Assembly (NCBI RefSeq): GCF_000499385.1
Contig: NW_013654953.1
Span: 35,017-74,604, forward strand
From: Eimeria necatrix
Taxonomy: Eukaryota; Apicomplexa; Conoidasida; Eucoccidiorida; Eimeriidae
Length of the DNA stretch: 39,588 nucleotides
Direction of reading: 5' to 3'
Of the stretch, positions 10,695 to 22,062 are shown in pieces. How positions within the stretch are numbered: the first letter of the stretch is position 1; each line of letters opens with the position of its first letter. A program made the translations under genes and the position numbers. A model generated the notes under the pieces. The model saw only the letters and a program-made list of their open reading frames with translations. It did no database searches and had not been told where the DNA came from.

Positions 10695-11439
10695 GCAGCC
10701 TCCAGCAGCAGAAGCTGCAGCAGCAGCTGCAGCAGCAGCTACCAGCAGCTGAAGCTGCTGCAGCAGCTGCAGCAGAAGCAGCAGCAGCAGCAGCAAATGC
10801 ATCCGCAGCAGGGCGAAGCGTTGCGTTGGTATGCGCTCTTTCAGCGCCTCTCTGGCACACTTCGCGCCCTTTGCCAAAGTTGTAAACCTAAACCCTAAAC
10901 CCTAAACCCTAAACCCTAAACCCTAAACCCTAAGCCTTCAGCCACTCGAATGCCCTCAACGGCGTCTTCTAGCAATGACGCGCAGCCCATTATTTTGGGG
11001 GGCCCCCAGGGGCCCCCAGACATCTGGGGGGCCCCTGGGGCTCCGCGAGGCCCCACAACAAAGGGGGTTCACTGTGGACCCCGTAACAGGGGGGCCCCTA
11101 GGGGCCCCCAGGGGCCATTTAGGGGCCCCCGGGGGCCCCTGGGGGGCCCCCAGGAGCCTCTGGGGGCCCCTGGGGGGCCCTTAGGAGCCCTTGGGGGCTA
11201 CCGAGGGCCCCCAGGGGGGCCCTAGGGGCCCCCCTGGGACCTTCGAGGGGCCCCCATAGCCCTTAGGGGCCCCCAGGGGCCCCTAAGGGCTATCGGGGCT
11301 ATCGAGGGGCCCCCAGGGGCCCCCAGGGGCCTCGTAAGAGGTCTCTTGGCTGCCCGGAGGGGCCCCCAGGGCGAACTGGTTTGTTTGGGGCCCCCTGGGT
11401 TTTGCTGGGGGCCCCTGGGTGCTGCTGGGGGCCCTTAGT
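10695..11439. repeat. Intergenic repeats: triplets, telomere-type array, GGGGCCCC block
   Basis: After the PH gene stop come CAG/CTG triplets to about 10.8 kb, a plus-strand AAACCCT array at about 10887-10935, then a GGGGCCCC-rich block at about 10998-11430 with units such as GGGGCCCCCAGGGGCCCC and TAGGGGCCCC. The genes on either side converge here (PH plus, helical-repeat gene minus), so this is a shared 3' region. No coding segment is visible. Confidence 0.75.
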
Positions 11440-12011
11440 GGCATTTCTTTTTTCGAATTTTTGCTGTTTTATCTTTGGTTTGTTTTGTGGGGCCCCAAGG
11501 GAGAAGTGCTGCTGCTTTTGTTTGCTGCCCTGCAGCCTCCTGTGCCTGCTGCTGCTGCCGTTGCTGCTGCTGCTGCCGTTGCTGCTGCTGCTGCTGCTGC
11601 TGCTGAGCTTTGTGTCTCTCTCGTGAGCTTTCTGACTACATGCCTGTGCCCCTAAGTCTTTTCGGCCTAGCTGCTTCTGGCTGCCTCTTAATGCTGCTAA
11701 TTAACAGTGCTGCAGCAGCAGCAGCAGCACTGTTAATGCAGCAGCAGCAAGAAGCAAAAGTAGATCTTTCTGGTGTCTGTACACATCGCTTGCTGCAGCC
11801 ACGCAACTCACTAGCTGCGTCGAAGCTGCAGCAGCTGCTGCAGCGGCCGTTGCAGCAGAAGCGAGAACTGCAGCAGAAGCAGCAAAAGCTGCTGCGGCAG
11901 CCAGAAAGACTGCTGAGCAGCAGCAGCAGTGCTGCCGCGGCAGCAGCAAGTGCTGCTGCAGCAGTAGCAGCTTTTGCCGCTGCAGCAACAGCAAAATCTT
12001 CTGCTGCTAAT
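11440..12011. other. Triplet-rich region, coding status unclear
   Basis: Both strands have open frames. The minus-strand frames are alanine/leucine runs with few unique residues. The plus-strand frame at 11610-12047 contains a short unique segment (RELSDYMPVPLSLFGLAASG). Neither shows a recognisable domain. A perfect hairpin lies at about 11699-11737. Further exons of the minus-strand helical-repeat gene could lie here if it does not stop at 12012. Confidence 0.4.
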
Positions 12012-12333
12012 TCAACCAGAGCTGGGGGCCCGCAGCAGCAGATTTAGTGTCTGCTGCGCTGCTGCTGGCAGCTGCTGCCAGACACTGGGAAGATCCGCCC
12101 GAAGGTAGCTGCAGCACACGGAGCAGCAGCAAACGCACCGGAAAGTAGCTGCAGCAGCAGCTGCAGCAGCAGCTGCAGCAGCAGCTGCAGCAGCAGCTGC
12201 AGCAGCAGCGAAAACAGCGAAAGCAGCAGCAGCAAATGCTGCAGCTGCTGTAGAGAAAGTGACGCAGTAGCAGCAGGTGCAGCAGAAGCTGCAGCGAAGT
12301 AGCGCCAGCAGCAGCTCTAGCAGCACTTGAACA
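12012..12333 (-). CDS. Probable last exon of the helical-repeat gene
   Basis: After an intron of TTTAGGG-type units (plus strand 12352-12407), the acceptor GTTCTCAG at 12334 gives a phase-2 continuation: SVQVLLELLLALLRCSF, an alanine-rich stretch from a 12-base tandem repeat, then ADLPSVWQQLPAAAQQTLNL and a TGA at 12012. No RAP domain is present. It could splice onward instead of stopping. Confidence 0.5.
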
Positions 12334-12517
12334 CTGAGAACTAACTAGCTAGGGTTTAGGAATTAGGGTTTAGGAATTAGGGTTTAGGAATTAGGGTTTA
12401 GGGTTTGGAGCTCACCTGATGACAATTGCCATATGAGCCTTGTCCGCATTTGCGAGGGTTTGGCCCCGACGGGCCTCTGCGAGGCTTCCCAGGGCCCGCA
12501 GCAGCCCCTGTACGTGC

Positions 12518-12555
<38 letters not shown>

Positions 12556-12892
12556 CTGCAGCAGCACAGCCACGTGCCAAGCAGCCACAGAAACCAAATC
12601 TCTTTGCTGCAGCTGGAAGTAGTGCGGCATCACTAGCTGCTGCAGCAAGAGAGTCCCTGCAGCAGCGATTTCTCCCAGGACAGCGCCAGCAGCACTGCTG
12701 CTGCGTGCTGTTGCAGCAGCTGCTGCAGCAGCTGCTGCTGCTGCGTCGCTGATGTCTGCAGCAGCAAGAGCAGCAAGATGCGACAGCGGGCCCGAGACAC
12801 TTGGGCGCAGTGCCTTATCTGCAGCAGCAGGGGGCCATGCATTGGCAGTCAGAGCATCTGCTGCAGCACGCAGTGCGTCGCACATTAAGCTG

Positions 12893-12929
<37 letters not shown>

Positions 12930-13641
12930 TTTGGCTGCTGCTGCCGCGCTGCTGAAGCAGCAGCAAGGCAGCGAGCATGGCATCCGCCCCTCGCTGGAGA
13001 GACGGCAGAGCTGCAATTCCCTGCAGCAGCTGCAGCAGAGCCTCAATCGTGGCGATCATCACAATCTGCTGCTGCTGCTGCTGCTGTTGCTGCTGCTGCA
13101 GCTGCTTCTGCGCCTGCTGCTTGCTGCTCACAAGCTGCAGCAAACCCTGGGACTGGGCTTGCTGCAGCGACAGAAGCAACTCGGCTGTCCACTCCAGCGC
13201 CCGTCGCAAATGAAGCCCCAGGGCCTCAGGCCCTCCCTGGGGGGCCCCCCAGGGGGCCCCCTGGGGGCCCCAGGGGGCCCCCTGGGGGCCCCCCAAGGGG
13301 CCTCCCAGGGGGGCCCCCCCGGGATCCTTTTGCTGTGGCCCTTCATTATGAGCAGCAGCAGCAGCAGGTAAGGAGCTACGGGGGCCCCCCGTGTCTGTTT
13401 GGCGGAGCAGCTGCTGCGCTGCTGCGTTTCTTGTGAGGCAGCAAATGCATTCTGCGAGGCCGGACAAGTCTGCTGCTGCAGGGTTGCAGACGCGCTGCTG
13501 CTGCAGCTGCTGCTGCAGCTGCTGCTGCAGCTCCGCTATTTGCTGCTGCAGCACTCGGACGACGAATGGCAGTTCCAACAGCTGCAGCTGTTGCAGGGGT
13601 GCCATAGCTGCAGCTGACAGCTCAGCCTGTACAAGCCACAG

Positions 13642-13680
<39 letters not shown>

Positions 13681-13811
13681 ACGCAAACAGTAGAAACGGC
13701 ACCCGCTGCAGCTGCAGCACGACTGTGAGTGACTACAGCGTCAGCAGAATCAGCAGCAACATTTCAAGTCGACGGTTCAGCAGCAACAGGATGTACAGTA
13801 GCAGCGGCAGT

Positions 13812-13845
<34 letters not shown>

Positions 13846-14002
13846 ATGTGCCCTTCGGCTCACTCGCTGCAGCAAACTGTCCCTGTGTCTTCGCACAAGG
13901 GCCTCTAGAGCCTGCCGTGACGGGCGAGTCAGAGCTGCAGCAGCAGCAGCACCCCGCAGCAAGTCAAGGAATGCTGCAGCCGGCAGCAGCTCTTCAGGCC
14001 TG

Positions 14003-14042
<40 letters not shown>

Positions 14043-14133
14043 GGGGCGGCTTAATGCCAGGCTGGTCTTCTGGGCAAGCAAGCCGCCGCAGCACTCTCTC
14101 CAGAAACAACGGGTCCCCAACGCCTGTAAATTA

Positions 14134-14176
<43 letters not shown>

Positions 14177-14300
14177 TCTGGTGGAGAGCTGTAACGCACT
14201 GTTGCGCTGGAGTGACAAGGGCAACTGCAAGCGCTGCTGCTGCTGGCAAGCTCAAGATTTGGGTCTAAGCAGGGAAACAAAGAAAATATGCAGCAGGTCC

Positions 14301-14342
<42 letters not shown>

Positions 14343-14470
14343 AGAGCCTCACCTGTCTCCATAGCGACACGAGCAGCAGCAGCACATACTGCTGCTGGGA
14401 AAAGCCCAGGGTTGGCTTTGAGGGGGCTGAGGAGGGCACTAAGCACCTGCTCGGGCCCCGCTTCCAGGGA

Positions 14471-14514
<44 letters not shown>

Positions 14515-15239
14515 GCCTGTGGGATGCGTGTAGCTGCTGCTGCTCGCGAAGAGAAGTTGAGAAACGCCCGGGCTGCGCGAGCTCGGCAAAACTGAAACGC
14601 ACACGGCAAAAGGCACATAAAAGCTATTTCACAGCAGCAGCAGCAGCAGCAGCAGCTGCTGCTGCTGCTGCTGCTGCTCTAGCAGCAACTGCAGCACGGC
14701 GTTTAGGTAGATTTCTGAAAGAGTAGTGCTAGCAGCAGCACCATGTTGCCCCAGCAGCCGCTGCTTCTGTCACTCCAGCAGCAGCTTCTGCTGGTGGTTC
14801 TGCAGCAGCTGCTAGTGCTTCACTTGTTGTTTTGCTGCAGCTAGAGCAGCAGCAAAAGCAGCAAAGGCTCGGGCAGCAGCAGCACGAAATGGCTCACGCG
14901 ATGAGCCGCCGAGCGTAAGCAGCAGGAGCCTGCAGCACTTTTGCAGTGTCTGTACACCGCAGCTCCCTTACAAGAAAACTTGCTGCACTTGCTGCAGCAC
15001 TGGCTGCTGCAGGCAGCAGCTTTCCGTGCTGCAGCATCTCGCGCTGCGGCTCCGGCAGCTGCGCTGCTGCTGCTGCTGCTGCAGCAGAAACTCGCCAGTG
15101 CTGCAGCAAATAAGCCGGGCTTCCGCAGGCTTGCCTAGGGACGGCGTGTCTGTACACCTCGGCTGCTGTTTTCTCCTGCAGCAGCGTGAGGGGTAAGAAC
15201 CGCTGCAGCTGCTGCCTGAAGTTTAAGAACCCGATCTCA

Positions 15240-15274
<35 letters not shown>

Positions 15275-15386
15275 AGCAGCAGCAGCAGCTCCACAAGTTC
15301 GGGGAGCAGCAACCGCGTTAGCGAATGCCATAAGGAACGGCACGTCAAGCCGGGCCAGCCGCGAGAACAGGACTCTTTCTTGTGCT

Positions 15387-15424
<38 letters not shown>

Positions 15425-15967
15425 GGCATCGGCCAGGCCATCAGCAGGCCGCGTAGCCCACTGCACGCTGCTGCTGCTGCTGCTGCTGCCGCCGTTGCTG
15501 CAGCTGCTGCCTGCAGCAGCAAGATCAGCCGTAGCCGTCTGCAGCAAACAGCAACTGAGCCAGCACAAAGAAGACTTTGAGGCCCCCTGTACTTTCTGCA
15601 AAAGTGACCAAATATTCTTTTAAAGTATTTATTTACTTGTTTGTCATTTTTGCTGCTAGAATGGAAAAGACCCTCACTGCAAAACGGAGAAAAAGCTGGG
15701 CCTCCATCTTGTGTGCAGCAGCAGCACAGTGCAGCAGCAGCACCTCCACAGCGCGTTTGGCCTCCACAGGCAAACCCAGGCCCCAGTGGGCCCCCCGGGG
15801 GGCCCCCTCACGGTGCCGTGGGGGGCCTCCTGTGCTGCACCAGCAAAGACCATCCAGCCCTCCACTAGAGCTGCCAGCAAAGCTGTCGATGCATGCAGCC
15901 CCGAACTTCCTTGCAGCTGCAGCGCCGGCACTGCTCGCAAAGAAGACACGCTGCGGCCCGCAATCCT

Positions 15968-16002
<35 letters not shown>

Positions 16003-16272
16003 GCAGCAGCAGCAGCGCAGACGCAGGTGGCTGAGGAAGCTAGGGGGGTAGAGGGGAGTCGCAGGGGCTGCTGCAGAGCAGCAGCAGCGGCTGCAGCAGC
16101 AGGCAGTCATAAGGCACCTTCAAAAGCTGCTGCGAGGAGAAACTGCTGCTGCTGCGGGCTCTGCTGCAGCGCCGCGCGTGCAGCAGAGAGAGCAGCACTG
16201 CCCAGCAGCTGCGGCGACAGCTGCGCACAGAATAGAAACTTTGAGAAAATCCGGTGTTGCGTTGGGCCCTGG

Positions 16273-16303
<31 letters not shown>

Positions 16304-16699
16304 GGAAGCAGCAGCAGCTGCTGCTGCTGCGGCAGCAGTTAATCCGGCGACCGCAGCAGCAGCAGTAGTGGAAGCGACAGCAGCAGCAAAGGCAGCAGCA
16401 GCAGCAGCAGCAGCAATGTGAGAGCACCTGCTTTATGCGAACAGTTGCATGCCCAGCCAGCCGCGCCGCAGCTCTCCGCACCATCTCTTCCTCTGCTGCT
16501 GTTTCTTTTTCTGCTGCTGCATCTGCTGCTGCTTCTGCATCTGCTGCTGCTGCCGCCTCTGGTTCTGCTGCAGCACCTGTCGCTGCTGCTGTTTGCTGCT
16601 CTGCCTCAGGCCTCTCTGCGGCTCCATTTGCTGCTGCGAAGCGCACAGGCATTCGCTGGAGGTTCTCGGAGTAACAGGCACAGAGGCTGCCGGCTACGC

Positions 16700-16743
<44 letters not shown>

Positions 16744-17057
16744 AACAGCTGCTGCTCTTCTCAGCAGCAAGGCCAGCGACCCACCAATCCATCTGTGCTG
16801 CTCGATCTGCTCAAAGGCGTAAAGGATGTTCGTAATTTGCTGCGGCGAGAATGTAGTCACGTCAGACGCCATCACAGCCTCTGCATGCAACAAGCAGCAG
16901 CTAGAATTACCTGCAATAGCCCTTATCACATCTTTCCTGTCGAAGGCCTTCAGTTTCACAAGAGAAAGGGCAACTATTGCTGCAACAGCATGCGGCAGCA
17001 CGGGACCAGCAGCAGCAGCACTTGCAGCAGGAGGAGGCAACGCCGGGAAGCTGCTGC

Positions 17058-17095
<38 letters not shown>

Positions 17096-20000
17096 TCTTG
17101 CTCGACCCCAGCTGCCATGTCTTGGGGCTCTAGAAGACAGTCAAATATTTTGTCACAGAGCTCATGCCTTCTTTCTGCTGCAGCAAATCCATGCAGCAGC
17201 ATTACTAGCATCTTCTGCTGCTGCTCCGTCTGTTGCAGCTGCAGCCGTTGTAAGCCTGCCAGCTGTTGCTGCTGCTGCAGCTGCTGCTCTTCCGGGCGTT
17301 GCTGCTGCTGCTCTCCCACAGGAAGTGGCCACTCTTCGGCGTCTGCAGCAGCAGCAGTCGCTGCTGCTGCTGCTGCTGCTGCAGACCCCCGGTGCAGCAG
17401 CGGGCCCCGAGCTATAGCTGTGCCCAGAGGATCAAGAACAGCAGCAGATTGGATTCCCAGCTGCATGCATGCATTTGCAAATTTAAAAAATATATTTTAT
17501 AATTAAAAATAAAGAATAAGAAGCAAATGAACAAAAGAAAAAGAGACCAAGAGGCGCCGCTGCAGTGTGCTGCTGGCAGCAACTGCTGCCAGCTCTGCTG
17601 CAGCGAAGAACAGCAGCTGCTGGTGCAGCAGCAACACTTCAAAAAGAATCAACTTAGAAGAGACAGCCACAGGGAGGGCCTTGGCAGAAGCAGCTGGCAG
17701 CAGCAAAAGAAGCAGGCAGCAGCAACTGCAGCAAGCAGCAGCTGCAGCAAGCAGCAGCTGCAGCAAGCAGCAGCTGCTAACAAGCCCCACCTTGGCAGCT
17801 GCATGCAGCAGCAGCACCTGCGACGACGGCTCGAGAGCCTCAGCAGCAGCAGCAAGGCGCAGCACCAGGGGCTCTAGGCTTTCGGCAGCTAAAGAGAACA
17901 CAAACAAAGAAATTGCAAAAAAAGATATTTGCTGCTCACATTAATGTCAGCAGCAAATATAAATCCAAAGAGGCCTGCACTGAGCTCGCCCTAGCGCCAG
18001 AAGCAGCAGCAGCAGCAGAAGCAGCAGCAGCGAGAAGCAAGCAACAGCTGCAGCAGAAGCAGCACGATTACGCCAGCAGAGACTGCAGCAGCTGCAGCAG
18101 CAGCAACAAGCACAGAGTAGCCGCAGCCGCAACAGCAGCAGCGGCCGCAACAGCAGCAGCCGCAACAGCAGCAGCAGCAGGCGCAACAGCAGCAGCAGCA
18201 GCGGCAACAGCAGCTGCAGCAGCAGCAACAGCAGCCGCAACAGCAGCAGCAGCAACAGAAGCAGCAGCAGCAGAAGAGGCTGTACAAAGTTGGCAGGTCT
18301 TCCTCAGTGCTGCTGCTGCATGCAGCACCCCCACAGCTTGGGGCCCCGAAAAGCGGCTGCTGTATTTAACAAAATAGTCCAGCAAGCAGCAAACTGGATG
18401 CCGCAGCTGCAGCAGCAAACAAAAGACGCAAAGAGTCCAGCCTTAACTGTGAACACCTGCAGCAGCAGCACCAGTTGCAGCACCAGCTGCAGCGGCAGCT
18501 GCAGCACGAGCTGCAGCAGCAGTTGCCGCAGGAGCCGCGACAAGAGCTGAAGCAGTAGCTGCAGCAGTAGCTGCAGCAGTAGCTGCAGCAGGAGCTGCAG
18601 CAGGAGCTGCAGCAGGAGCTGCAGTAGTAGCTGCAGCAGGAGCTGCAGCAGGACCTGCAGCAGTAACTGCAGCAGGACCTGCAGCAGTAACTGCAGCAGG
18701 ACCTGCAGCAGTAGCTGCAGCAGGAGACATGGCAGGTGGAGCAGCAGTGACTGCAATTTCCACAGGCCAACACCCCACACCAAAACTCCTTTAGGGGCCC
18801 CCCTGGCTCTTTTATAAAACCAAATCTCAGGGGCCCCCAAATCCGCCTGTGCTGCCAAAAGGGCCCCCAGCAGTACCCTGAAGGGCCCCTGGGGCCCCAC
18901 AGGGTACTGGTGGGGGCCCTTTTGGCAGCACAGGGGGATTTGGGGGCCCCCGGGGCCCCCGGGGCCCCTGGAGTTCTCTTGATCCCGCATGCATGCAGCA
19001 ACTTGGGAGGGGCCCCTGCAGCAAATAGCTGGGACTCACATCTGAGTTCATTGCTGCTAAGGCGCTGCAGCAAGAAGCAACTTCTTGGGGGGAGAAAGAG
19101 TCGATTTTGTGGGGCTGGAAGCAAAGGCACAAGCAGCCGCAGCAGCAGCAATGCAGCAGCAGCAGCAGCAGCAGCGCAGCAGCAGCAGCGCAACGGCAAC
19201 AGTAGCAGCGCAGCAGCAGCAGCAGCGCAACGGCAGCAGCACCAGGGAAACTGCAGCAGGACAGCAGCAGCAGCAATGGGGAAGCACCAGCAGGGCAGAG
19301 GCAGCAGCAGAAGAGATGCATCAGCAATGAAGCAGCAGCAGCGCCGGGGCAGCAGCAGCAGCAGGGCAACAAAAGCAAAGGCGCAGCAGCAGGAAAGGCG
19401 CAGCAGCAGCAAAGCAGCAGGGACGTGCTGCAGCAGCGCGCCGAAGCAGCAGCAAGAGAAGCGCACGAAAAGCCCAGGAGGAAGAAGCAGCAGCAGCAAA
19501 GCAGCAGCAGCAAAGCAGCAGCAGCAAAGAAGCAGCAGCAGCAAAGCAGCAGCAGCAAAGACGGAAAAGCAAACGCAGCAAGACACTTTGCTGCCTCACA
19601 ATCTCAGCAGCAATTGCTGCAGCAGCACGAAAGTCCCGCAGATTAAAAGCAGCAGCAGCAGACAAGCAATTGGCAATGTGCTGCGGCTTCATGTCCCCAG
19701 CTGTACGTACACCCCGACGCTCCAGCGCAGCCAGCAAACCCTCGCTGCGGTGGCCCAGACGCTGCAGCCTGCTCGCAAACCCTAAACCCTAAACCCTAAA
19801 CCCTAAACCCTAAACCCTAAACCCTAAACCCTAAACCCTAAGCCCTAAACCCTAAACCCTACCCTAAACCCTAAACCCTAAACCCTAAACCCTAAACCCT
19901 AAACCCTAAACCCTAAACCCTAAATACAAACCCTAAACCCTAAACCCTAAACCCTAAACCCTAAACCCTAAACCCTAAACCCTAAACCCTAAACCTAAAC

Positions 20001-21180
20001 CCTAAACCCTAAACCCTAAACCCTAAACCCTAAACCCTAGAGCACCTTGAAGCGGGGCAAACCGAGAACGCCAGCCCCAATTCAACAAAACCCTAAACCC
20101 TAAACCCTAAACCCTAAACCCTAAACCCTAAACCCTAAACCCTAAACGGTACCCTAAACCCTAAACCCTAAACCCTAAACCCTAAACCCTAAACCCTAAA
20201 CCCTAAACCCTAAGCCCTAAACCCTAAACCCTAAGTCCTACACCTAAACCCTAAGTCCTAAACTCTCGTGGGCCTCGGGTCTGGAGCCCCAAGCCCTCCA
20301 GGGCTCTTACGCCTGAGCCTCAAGCCCTAAACCCTAAACCCTAAACTCCCGGCTGCGAGATAAACCCTAAACCCTAAACCCTAAGCCCTAATTAGGGACT
20401 CTGTGGGCAAACTGAAAGCGCTTTGCTGCGCTTTAGGGTTTGCTGCTTCAGCGCTGAATGCGTCTGATGCCTTCCGAGGGCTCAGGGGAGGCTGCATTAG
20501 GGTTTAGGGTTTAGGGTTTAGGGTTTAGGGTTTAGGGTTTAGGGTTTACGCGTTAAATAAGTTTGAAACGTCTTGTGCGCAGCACTCGTTTATTTGCTTC
20601 TCCGCTCTGCTGCAAAGAAGCCTCAAGACCTCCTCGTGGCGAAAATTCAGCCTGAACACAAACCCTAAACCCTAAACCCTAAACCCTAAACCCTAAACCC
20701 TAAACCCTAAACCCTAAACCCTAAACCCTAAACCCTAAACCCTACCTGGCGAAAGCGTTAGCAAGCAACGCGAGGGCTCGCGCCTCGTAAACCATCTCTT
20801 TGTCTCTCTGAGTCACAGCAAGGCCCCGCATTGCTAAACCCTAAACCTTAAACCCTAAACCCTAAACCCTAAACCCTAAACTCTAAACCCTAAACCCTAA
20901 ACCCTACGCCACACCGAACGCAGCGAACCGCCTGCTCTGCATACTGACAGCTGCACAAGAGAGTCAATAAACAGCAACAGCAGCAGCAGAAACAGCTAAG
21001 ACAGTGCAGCAGCAGCAGCAGCAACAGCAGCAACAACAGCAGCAAAAGCAGTGGCAGCAGCAACAGCATCAGCAGCAACAGCAGCAAAGCCAAGCAGCAA
21101 ATGAGCAGCTGTGTTTACTCCTCCTGCGTAATACTGGAGCAGGAGCCAGAGCAGCAAGGTCCTGCTGCACGGCAGCAGCA

Positions 21181-21249
<69 letters not shown>

Positions 21250-21357
21250 TTGCCCTCAAGAGCATTTCGGCGAAATGCGGCAGCAACTCGTTGGCTGGAT
21301 ATCCCAGGCGGGCAAATGCGTTCAGCAGCAAAGCTGCTTGGAGCCCGTCAAAGCCCT

Positions 21358-21418
<61 letters not shown>

Positions 21419-21634
21419 GCACAGCCACAGCAGCAGCAGCGATGCCCGTTCACGTGAGACTAGTTGGCCAGCAGCAAGACCTAGGGTTTGTGGTTTGGGG
21501 TTTACAGCCTAGGGTTTAGAGAGGTTTAGGGTTTAGGGTTTAGGGTTTAGGATTTAGTTACATTTTTGGTCTCGATGGCCCGGAGCTCGAGGCGCTGCAG
21601 CAGCAGCGGGTTGCTGCGCCTGGCCGTGGCGAGC

Positions 21635-21666
<32 letters not shown>

Positions 21667-21850
21667 CAGCGAGTTGGCCAGGAACAGCAGCCGCCTTTCT
21701 GCTTCTCGCCAAAAAGCCCCAGACTTCAATCCTTTTGCTGCTGCTGCTCGCAGCAAGCAGCAAAGTGCTGCAGGGCTGCTGCTGCCAATTGCTGCTGCAC
21801 TCGCCGGCAGCGCCCGCCGCACGCAGTGCGGCTGCACAAACGAAAAACCC

Positions 21851-21892
<42 letters not shown>

Positions 21893-22025
21893 AGCGCCTG
21901 CTGCTGGAAGAGAGACTGGCGCCAGACGGGAAGGCGACGCGGAAGACGAAACGCCTCTGAGTTCGCTTGCTGCTGCCGCAGCACAAGTTTCTGCTGAGAA
22001 GCAGCAGCAGCAGCAGCAGCAGCAG

Positions 22026-22062
<37 letters not shown>

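Noticed and set aside
17953..17990. A possible mini-exon (ASLDLYLLLT) in the helical-repeat gene
   Set aside because: Its phase does not match the following exon at 17888, whereas skipping it joins exon 9 to that exon correctly.
19776..20265. A true chromosome end
   Set aside because: Coding exons in consistent phase lie on both sides of the array and sequence continues for kilobases, so this is an interstitial array.
20262..20500. Unique sequence islands between telomere-type arrays considered as exons
   Set aside because: They give stops or wrong phase, and direct joining of the flanking exons (20550 to 19768) reads SNLFNALQRLGHR without a gap.
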